Shown here: in pieces, positions 57,114 through 64,000 of the stretch | How positions within the stretch are numbered: position 1 is the stretch's first letter | Layout of the letters: each line of letters starts with the position of its first letter | Origin: Phoma sp. XZ068 | Taxonomy: Eukaryota > Ascomycota > Dothideomycetes > Pleosporales > Didymellaceae | Reading direction: 5' to 3' | DNA length: 64,000 bases | NCBI GenBank assembly: GCA_004835665.1 | Contig: RBKR01000013.1 | Location: forward strand, 992,001-1,056,000 | Position numbers and translations under genes: made by a program | The notes under the pieces: model-generated | What the model was told of the DNA's origin: nothing | Seen by the model: only the letters and a program-made list of their open reading frames with translations | Databases searched by the model: none

Positions 57114-57563
57114 TCTCCCTGCATCCATCTCTCCCTTGCGGTTGTTGACTCTGCCCAGTGGACTACCCCGTCTAGAGCATCCAATCTCCAGTTTCTTCAG
57201 GCCAGTCCGAGATGAGCGACCGTGCGCATCTACGAGCCTTGCGGTGGAGACGGACAGAGGCACCACCACAACCCCTTTCCCCTATTGCATATATTGCTTC
57301 CTCTTCTGTAGCCGTTAATAACGGGCCTAAACACTGTTGACGTGTCCTGTGGGCGCAACACTGCTGGCGGTCTGCACAATCACACCTTCTACTTCACCGC
57401 CGTTTCCAATATTCCCCTTGTGATGTACGCCAGACTGCACGTTCGCTGTGTTTGATGGTCTAAAGCACTGGATTCTGAGGTTCTACCTCTTTTGTACTGC
57501 GCCTAAACTCCGCCCATGCATATGATCCATAACTGGGTATCAAACAACACCACACACCCCCAC
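57114..57563. other. Convergent intergenic region
   Basis: 3' flanks of tropomyosin (+) and RRP17-like (-). Nothing else was recognised. Confidence 0.5.
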
Positions 57564-58378
57564 CTACTCCTTGGGCTTCCTCTTCTCCGCCAGCTTCTTC
57601 TTCTTCATCCCCTGCTTCATGCGCTCCATCTTCCTCTCCGTCTTGGTCTCATACCTAAACTTGACCTTCTTCTTCTTCGGCCGCTCACTCCTCGGCTTCT
57701 CCTTGGTCCACACCCTCTTCTTCTTCTCTTCCTTTTCCTTCTCCTCCCTCGCCTCGCGCTCCTTGCGTATCTCCGCCTCCTCCTCGCCCGGCCGCGAGAA
57801 ACCCCCACGGTTGATGCCCACCGTTTCCACCGTCACCGTCGTGTACTTGTCTTCGTCGACGTACTCGTCTTCCTGGTTGATGGGGTCGTCGAACCCGTTG
57901 AACGTCGGTTCGCCCGTCGCGGGGTCTTCGCTTTCAGAGTCCGACTCGGGTTCAGAGGGTATATCGCCGTTGGCGAGACGCATTAGGCGGTTTGTCTCCG
58001 AGACATGTTTTTCTAGGTCGGTTTTGCGCTGTTGTCGTAGCTGTGGAATCATATTAGTATGATTCTCCCTGATGTGTGCAGTGCATGTTATGTAGAAGTG
58101 GTTGTGTAGTGGAGTTTGCATGCGCATTGCAATCTGCACTCCAGCCCACTCTGGGTTCCTGAAACTGCGTGTGCTGTGCAACGTACCTCTCGTCTAAACC
58201 TCAACTTCTCCTCCTTATCCTTCTTTGCAATCTCGTCCTCTGCAAACTTCCTCCTCGCGACTTTGCGCTTGTGGAAGCCTGTGAGGTATTCTTCGCGCGC
58301 TGCCGGGTCGAATTCGATCTTCTCCTCGGTGATGGTCTTGATCTTGCGCTTCTTGTTGGGGGGCGGGGCGCTTCTCAT
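57564..58378 (-). CDS. RRP17: rRNA processing protein RRP17 (Nop25/NOL12 family)
   Basis: Two exons, 58378-58187 and 58040-57564, give 222 residues. The N-terminal domain reads KIEFDPAAREEYLTGFHKRK, then KFAEDEIAKKDKEEKLRFR, joined across the intron to RRELRQQRKTDLEKHV. This is the signature of the Nop25/RRP17 family, nucleolar 5'-3' exonuclease-type factors for 60S ribosome maturation. A short acidic middle (ESDSESEDPATGE) precedes a very basic, coiled-coil tail (KKKKVKFRYETKTERKMERM) with likely nucleolar localisation signals. Length matches the family. Confidence 0.92.
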
Positions 58379-58642
58379 GGCGGATGTGTGTGTGCTGCCG
58401 GGTGGGTAGCTGTGTCGTGGGGGAGGGTCGAGTGCGCGGGCTGCTGGATGGTTGCTAGAAATTGTTGCAGGGATGAGGGCTAGGGTTGGAGCCGAGTGGC
58501 TGGCTGGCTGGCGCTAGTGGTGCTGCACAACATACTGCTGTAGGGCGTATACAACACTGTAGATGGTGTATTTCAATGTAAATCGTGTGTACTGCTGTAG
58601 ATTGCGATATTTTAGACATCAAGTCTATTCTATGCACATGCT

Positions 58643-59995
58643 TTATGGATCTATCTGCACCTTCTCCACCGCTACCTGGCTTATCCCATTCTTTCCACCA
58701 TGTACACCATTTCTCATTGAAGCTATCGTTGCTTTCCTCCACGGCAGCGATTCCAGATGCTGTTTCGCTCGCTCGGTAATACACAGCGCCGAATCGACGT
58801 TCTGCAGACCCGGCTCCCCAAACATCGCCAAGACCATCATTCCCAGGAACGAGTGGTACATATCCGGCGGATCATCCACTACCTTGCCAAACCCGCCGAG
58901 GGCATGTTGTGTCTTGTCGAGAAGATATCTGCGAATCGGGTTGGGCGAGATGATGTCCATGCGGCCGAGGATCTGAAGAGGTGATGAGACCCAGTATGCG
59001 TAGCATGTGTCTGCAATCTTGTTGCATCGTCCGTTCATGCCCACCCACGCAAGATCGAAAGGCACCTTGGGCTCCGATCCCACTGTGCTCTCCATGGATA
59101 CTGATGGGTATGTGCTGACCTTGACAAACGAGTGAGCGTTGTGGCAAGTGTTTGCTGTGTCCGTCTCATCGTCAAATGTGTCAATGCTATCGTCGTCTTC
59201 GAGTGTTGCAGTCTGCCGGGATGCGAGCCAGTGCAATGTATTCTCTAGGTTCGTCACTCCCCTCCTACGACCGTCAGGAGCTTGCCCAGGCGGCAGAGGC
59301 AGTCGATCGACAAAAGACAGTGCAGCGATGGCGCAGCTTGTGAACCCAGCGTGGGCCTCGTGGTAGGGTGCCTCCGAAATGCCTCCGTCGTAGGACTCTG
59401 CTTCACGAACGCAGGCGACGAAGTCGTCCACCCTGATATCTGGTACGTCGCCGCACGGCCCCTCGAGATCTCCACGAAGTATCCAGCGGATCGCTGTGGC
59501 CATGTACCCAAACCTCGAGTCGTTTCCGCCGTGGATCTTGTCTTCTACTCCCAATGTCTCGCCAAAGCCCCCTTCAGATCTTTGCATCTTGACTAGCCAC
59601 AGCAATATTTCTTTCCTCTTCACTTTCTCCAGGTCATCTCCTAGCACTACCAGCGTGAGCAGCGCAAAAAAGGTACCCGGCACGTGCGCTGGATCCCAGA
59701 TCTTGTTCTTGTCATTCCTCCTGTTTCCAAAATTAGAGCCGGGCCATGGGCGAAAGCCACCCTCTGGCAGTTGACAGCTATACACCCAATCAATATAACC
59801 CCGGCGATCGTCTGGGGACAAAGCTCCATCCAGGTCTCCAAGTATATCAAGCGCAGAAACAGTGAATAGAGCCAGGGTCATCCGGTTGGCGTCATTGCCT
59901 GTGTAGAAGTGTGGGAGATACGTCTTCAAGTTTCGCCGCCAGTACTTGATCTGGCGAGCATAATTGAATTCGCTGTCTGGCTGAGAAGGACCCAT
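58643..59995 (-). CDS. CDC43: Geranylgeranyltransferase type I beta subunit
   Basis: An intronless gene of 450 residues from the ATG at 59995. The prenyltransferase beta fold is visible as repeated SEGGFG, YDGGISEAPYHEAHAGFTSC and GRCNKIADTCYAYWV motifs. Zinc ligands are Asp329 and Cys331 (in DTCYAYW) and His381 (in DMYHSFLGM). With the alpha subunit Ram2 it adds geranylgeranyl to CaaL proteins such as Rho GTPases and Cdc42. The match to Cdc43 rests on the ADTCYAYW and GxNGRCNK form and on the lack of farnesyltransferase-specific features. The insert at about 285-310 is acidic (EDDDSIDTFDDETD), longer than in yeast. Confidence 0.9.
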   Translation of the reverse strand: MGPSQPDSEFNYARQIKYWRRNLKTYLPHFYTGNDANRMTLALFTVSALDILGDLDGALSPDDRRGYIDWVYSCQLPEGGFRPWPGSNFGNRRNDKNKIWDPAHVPGTFFALLTLVVLGDDLEKVKRKEILLWLVKMQRSEGGFGETLGVEDKIHGGNDSRFGYMATAIRWILRGDLEGPCGDVPDIRVDDFVACVREAESYDGGISEAPYHEAHAGFTSCAIAALSFVDRLPLPPGQAPDGRRRGVTNLENTLHWLASRQTATLEDDDSIDTFDDETDTANTCHNAHSFVKVSTYPSVSMESTVGSEPKVPFDLAWVGMNGRCNKIADTCYAYWVSSPLQILGRMDIISPNPIRRYLLDKTQHALGGFGKVVDDPPDMYHSFLGMMVLAMFGEPGLQNVDSALCITERAKQHLESLPWRKATIASMRNGVHGGKNGISQVAVEKVQIDP

Positions 59996-60846
59996 GGCGG
60001 TGGTAGTCGATATGCGCAACTTGCCGAGACAGTCGGTGCTCGCTGCCGGACGACTGAGGTAATTTCCCGCACGAGGGATCTAGTAGTGGGGTTGATGGTG
60101 ATCTGTTTCAATCTCTGGCAAATTCATAGGCGCTGGAAATGCCAGTCTGGAGATCCCTTGGTCCGACCTTTGCAGCTTACTATCTGGGTATCCAGCAGTT
60201 GAAGGCGTAGATGTACGGAGTGGACTTGTTCCGCGCTACTGACGGTGACGTGTGGCACAGCAGGTGCTTCCTCTTTGGTCCGCGTTGGGGGAAATGGTGT
60301 TCTCAGCCTGATTACAACGCACGAGTGCTCTTGATGGTGTGCTCGTCCCCTATGATGCCCTGAATGTAAAGTGCTCGCATTACAGGGTCGCAGTCCTAGG
60401 CCCTGCAGGGGAAAGCGTTGTTCGGTGAATTGACGTTGATATTTATAGTTGCTAGACAGGCAGAGCTTGCCCAAAGGGCCGCAGCTGTGCCAGCAAGTGA
60501 CAAACGGCCGACAGGGGTCCTCGTACATTCAGCTCTGCCACAGCTGGCCTGCAAAACTCCTGAAGAGCTTCAACATCTCCTGTTGCTATCTTAACGAGCC
60601 CAACGCCCATCTGTCGCACAGTGTGCCCGCCACCGAACACCCCATCCCAGCTCAATTGTGCTCTGCCAACAAAGGCAGCACCACGGGCGTTACATCACCG
60701 GGCCTGCGCTTGCGTGTTCCCCAGACCTTCCTTCTCCACGCTCCCTACCCTCGCACGCTGAAGCTTGTCTCAGCCTAGTTCCGCTTTCCTAGCCTACGGT
60801 CTACAGGAGTTCTTTGCATTTTGATACCCCCAGCGACGTCATCACG
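59996..60846. promoter_or_regulatory. Divergent intergenic region, CDC43 and RGD2-like
   Basis: About 850 bases between two divergent starts. Short ORFs show no known family. No TATA or repeat element was clear. Confidence 0.45.
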
Positions 60847-63667
60847 ATGGCTAATACGGGCTTTGCTGCGTCCTTTTGGTCGCAAGACTATGCCGGAGGT
60901 AAGCTGTGCGGCGCAGTGGCTGTAGCTGCCGGTGCTGACCATGGGCAGGCCTAGGAGTGCTATTCGGAAAGCTGCAACAGGGTGTGCAGGAGAACCAGCA
61001 GATCCTCACCGTTGCCCGCCTGCGCGCAGACGCCGAAGAAGCATATGGAAGCAGCCTGTCATCCATCTCGCCGGCGACCGAGCGCATAACCGGAGGCTTC
61101 TCGCGAGATGAGGGCGCAAGTGTGCGAAAGGTGTGTGGAGGCACGCAGACACATGGACTACAGCTCACCATTGCTAGGCTTACGAGGGTGTGCGCACCGA
61201 AATGGAGGCCGCCGCGTCCAACCACAAGAAGATCGCCTCGAACATCCGCGAACTCGTCATAAACCCCTTTGGCCGCTGGTGTGATGCGCATGCTGCCCGC
61301 GTGCAGAACTCGCAGGACGACCTCCAGTCACGTATCAAGATCCACGACCGACAAGCTGACGCCGTGCGCAAGTTCCGCTCGCAGTACTACAACAAGTGCC
61401 GGTTGGTTGAGGACCTAGAAGAGGAGGACAAGCTGGCTTTCCAAGATCCTCAGAGCGATGTTATGGGGAGCCCCAAGGCAAAGGTCCCCACCATCAAGAT
61501 GACGGAGCCCGAGGAGAATGAAGAGGAACCTATCGATCTGGGCGACGAGACCTACCAGCCTGAGCAGATCAAGAAGATCCTGACGCACATGTTGGAGACG
61601 ATCAAGGTTGGAGAAGTCAAGGTCCCCATCATTGGAACATACCAGAACTGCTCCACTGGCGCCGACATCACCGAGTACATCCAGAAGCACCTTGGCGCAA
61701 CCAGTGTCAGCTACGCGGAACGCATCGGTCAGGATATGGTCACACACGGCTTCTTGCGTCTGATTGGCAACGTTGGCAACGCCTTCGCGAACAGCTCCCG
61801 CATGAGCTACCAGTGGAAAACGAAGGTCTTCACCATGACGGGTGTTCCCGAGAAGAAGACACCTCTGGCACGTTCCGGCACCGCTGCGTCTACCATGTCA
61901 AATGACAGCTTTACCGTGGATTCGCCAGGTGGTGTGATGCAGGAGTACCTCCAGGGCTGGAACCCACTCAACAACCAGTACCCCAATGAGACGCCGCCAG
62001 AGAGGCTGCGACGAGAGGCTCGCGAATCTGACGAGCGCTACAAATCGGCTGTCAAGAAGCTGGACTCCCTGCGATGCAACCTGGAAGAGGCCATGATCGA
62101 TCACCTGAAGTTCATGGAGCGCTGCGAGCTGGACAGGCTGAAGGCCATCAAGGCTGTCATTCTCGACTTCTCTGGCGCAATAAGCAATGTTATTCCCAGC
62201 TTGCAGAGCACGGTCGACAAGATGATGCTGTTCCAGGAGACGGTGCAGCCTCTGGGCGATCTCCGTTACATGTTGGAGAACTACCGCACTGGGCCGTTTG
62301 TGCCCAAGGTCACGACTTACGAGAACTACTACAATTCGGTTGACGAACAGACCTTTGGTGTGGATCTTGAGGCACGTGCTCGCTCTGACAAGAAGCGCGT
62401 TCCCGTTCTGATTACCACGATTTTGACATTCCTGGACAACCACTACCCCGATCTCGAGGGCGACGAGGTTCGCCGCGGTATCTGGCTTGTTGACGTACCT
62501 TTGGCGCAAACACACAACCTGCGAGCTGCCATCAACACTGGCAAGCGATTCGAAGACGACATCCTCGAGAAGTACGACATACCCATTGTTGCGAGCGTTC
62601 TGAAGTTGTATCTTCTAGAGCTTCCTGGTAAGTTACTCTTGTCTTACATACGAGCCCCTCTAACAGTGATAGATTCCCTTGTTTCATCTCACGTGTACGA
62701 AATTGTCAAGACCATCTACAGCACGACCGCGACGGATGTGGACGAAGCAACACGAGTTGCAGTCCTTCAATCAACGCTTGGTCAGCTCCGTCTTGCTAAC
62801 ATTGCGACTCTTGACGCAATCTGCACCCACTTCACTCGTCTGATTGAATTGACTTCAGCCGACGAAACCTACGTTGCCGCATTGGCGAATGCACTCGCAC
62901 CGTGTATCCTTCGCCCAAGGCTGGAGAACACCCTGACCATGAACGAGCGCTACAGCTACCGCCTTGTGCGCGATCTGTTTGCTCACAAGGATGCCATCTT
63001 CGGGGAGTTGAAGCGTGCTAGCACGCTCACTCACTCTGCTTCAGGCTCGCAGCGTCCTCGTGCTATCTCCACCGACGAGAGCAACCGTCGTGCCAACATG
63101 GAGGAACGCCAACGAGCTATCGCCGCACAACGATCGCCTCGAGGCGTCTCGCCTGGTCCCAGCAACCGCAGCAGTGGGTCTCACCGCCGTGACCGTAGTC
63201 AGACACGATTCCCTGTGAACACCGGTTCCCCCACCGAGGCACGGAAGCCTCCCACAAACCGAGGCTCGCTCGAGGTTCCCGACCCGGATAGTCCCAGCGC
63301 TGCTGCTACCGCTGCTGCTGCTAGTACCAACGGTACAGCTGAAGACGCTTCTGAGGCACACGCGCCTGCCCCTGTACCAGCACGCGCTGCAGAGATGTAT
63401 GAGACTACTCCGTTCTCGCCTGTTGAGCACCCAGGACCTTCCAGCACACGCGTGCCACTAGCTCTCGGCCCCAGGAAACACACTGGAAGCCTGGCCAGAG
63501 GTAACCGAGACTCGACTGGCAGTCTGAAGAGGGGCGGCAACCGCGACTCTACTGGTAGTCTCAGGAGCCTCGCCAATGCCAGCAACGACGATGCGCCCAG
63601 CGGCGTCACACTTGAGGATCCATCGCCTCGCGGAGTACAGCTGGAGGACAAGCCCATGGATGATTAG
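60847..63667 (+). CDS. RGD2: F-BAR / DEP / RhoGAP protein (RGD2-like)
   Basis: Four exons, 60847-60898, 60949-61130, 61178-62627 and 62673-63667, give 892 residues. An F-BAR/FCH region comes first (ASFWSQDYAGGLGVLFGKL, INPFGRWCDAHAARVQNS). A DEP domain follows (TGADITEYIQKHLGATSVSY), then more F-BAR coiled coil. The RhoGAP domain starts near FGVDLEARARSDKKRVPVL and reads LYLLELPDSLVSSHVYE across the last intron, then LTSADETYVAALANALAP. The C-terminal tail is Ser/Arg/Pro-rich with two NRDSTGSL repeats. The layout matches yeast Rgd2, a GAP for Cdc42 and Rho5 at curved membranes. The canonical arginine-finger segment is replaced by RRGIWLVDVPLA. The last intron is 45 nt with no stop, so it can be retained in frame. 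Confidence 0.92.
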
Positions 63668-64000
63668 TGGTTGTTCTGAGCCCAACTCCTGCAAAAGATG
63701 CCTAACGAAGTCCGATAGATATTGGGAGGAGATCTTGATGCCTAACGTTGTTATGGGTACGATATCAGCGACTAGCGTGCATTCATTTGTTCGAACACTT
63801 GGCGGTTCTTTTGTTAATACTAGAAATGATGACGAGCATATATACCACAACATCCAACTTGTTGCACTTTGACGATGCCAAACAGTGGTTGGCGGGCGGG
63901 TCGGTACCTGGCTAAGAGCGGCTGACTGTGCACTTGACCAAATGGGGTTGGGAGGTCGTCACGAACTCGCGCTTGACTTGGACATGGGGTCTGCCATGGA
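63668..64000. other. 3' flank at window edge
   Basis: Sequence downstream of RGD2-like to the window end. No ORF or RNA gene could be supported. Confidence 0.5.

Overview
This is a gene-dense window from a filamentous ascomycete nuclear genome. Compact genes carry short introns, mostly 45-65 nt, with GTAAGT/GTATGT-type donors and CTAAC/CTGAC branch sites. It holds fungal-specific proteins such as EIS1, a CFEM protein and a PAR32/DUF3602-like protein. Gene style and plant-polysaccharide enzymes suggest a plant-associated Dothideomycete, perhaps Pleosporales; that placement is inference. I rebuilt about 27 protein genes exon by exon. For almost all complete multi-exon models the exon lengths sum to a multiple of three with one open frame. 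I saw no tRNA, rRNA, CRISPR array or intact transposon.

Layout. 1-9.4 kb: an FMO-type monooxygenase running off the left edge, mismatch-repair MSH3, gamma-glutamyltransferase and an AIG1/FAR-17a membrane protein. 10-18.5 kb: GH3 beta-glucosidase, an HLTF/Rad5-type SNF2-RING ATPase and a secreted PL4 rhamnogalacturonan lyase. 18.8-26.1 kb: a U1A/U2B''-type snRNP protein head-to-head with a KIN28-type CDK, then pyruvate carboxylase. 26.1-29.5 kb: a gene-poor, partly AT-rich stretch with an unusual inverted cluster of degenerate ~80-bp repeats around a small GC-rich ORF. 29.5-41.4 kb: clathrin heavy chain, eisosome protein EIS1, and two proteasome beta-subunit genes (beta4/PRE1 and beta6/PRE7) sharing one divergent promoter. 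41.4-49.3 kb: a gene-poor stretch with a PAR32-like protein, two candidate micro-genes with a shared RDGG motif, and a CFEM/GPI surface protein. 49.3-63.7 kb: recyclin-1, a SWIB/DEK-C protein (UAF30-like), a probable securin head-to-head with tropomyosin, RRP17, the geranylgeranyltransferase-I beta subunit and an F-BAR/DEP/RhoGAP protein (RGD2-like).

How the genes relate. Most are core housekeeping genes, with no operon or biosynthetic cluster. Themes recur: membrane traffic and cortex (clathrin, recyclin-1, eisosome, tropomyosin, RhoGAP, GGTase-I), proteasome and cell cycle (beta4, beta6, securin, KIN28) and DNA repair (MSH3, HLTF-like). Several pairs are divergent and may share promoters. 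The strongest candidates for new biology are the inverted repeat element at 28.15-29.27 kb and the RDGG micro-genes. Gene-structure oddities also stand out: a start codon split by an intron, 21-27 nt micro-exons, a 45-nt intron that can be read through, and two possible snRNP N-termini.
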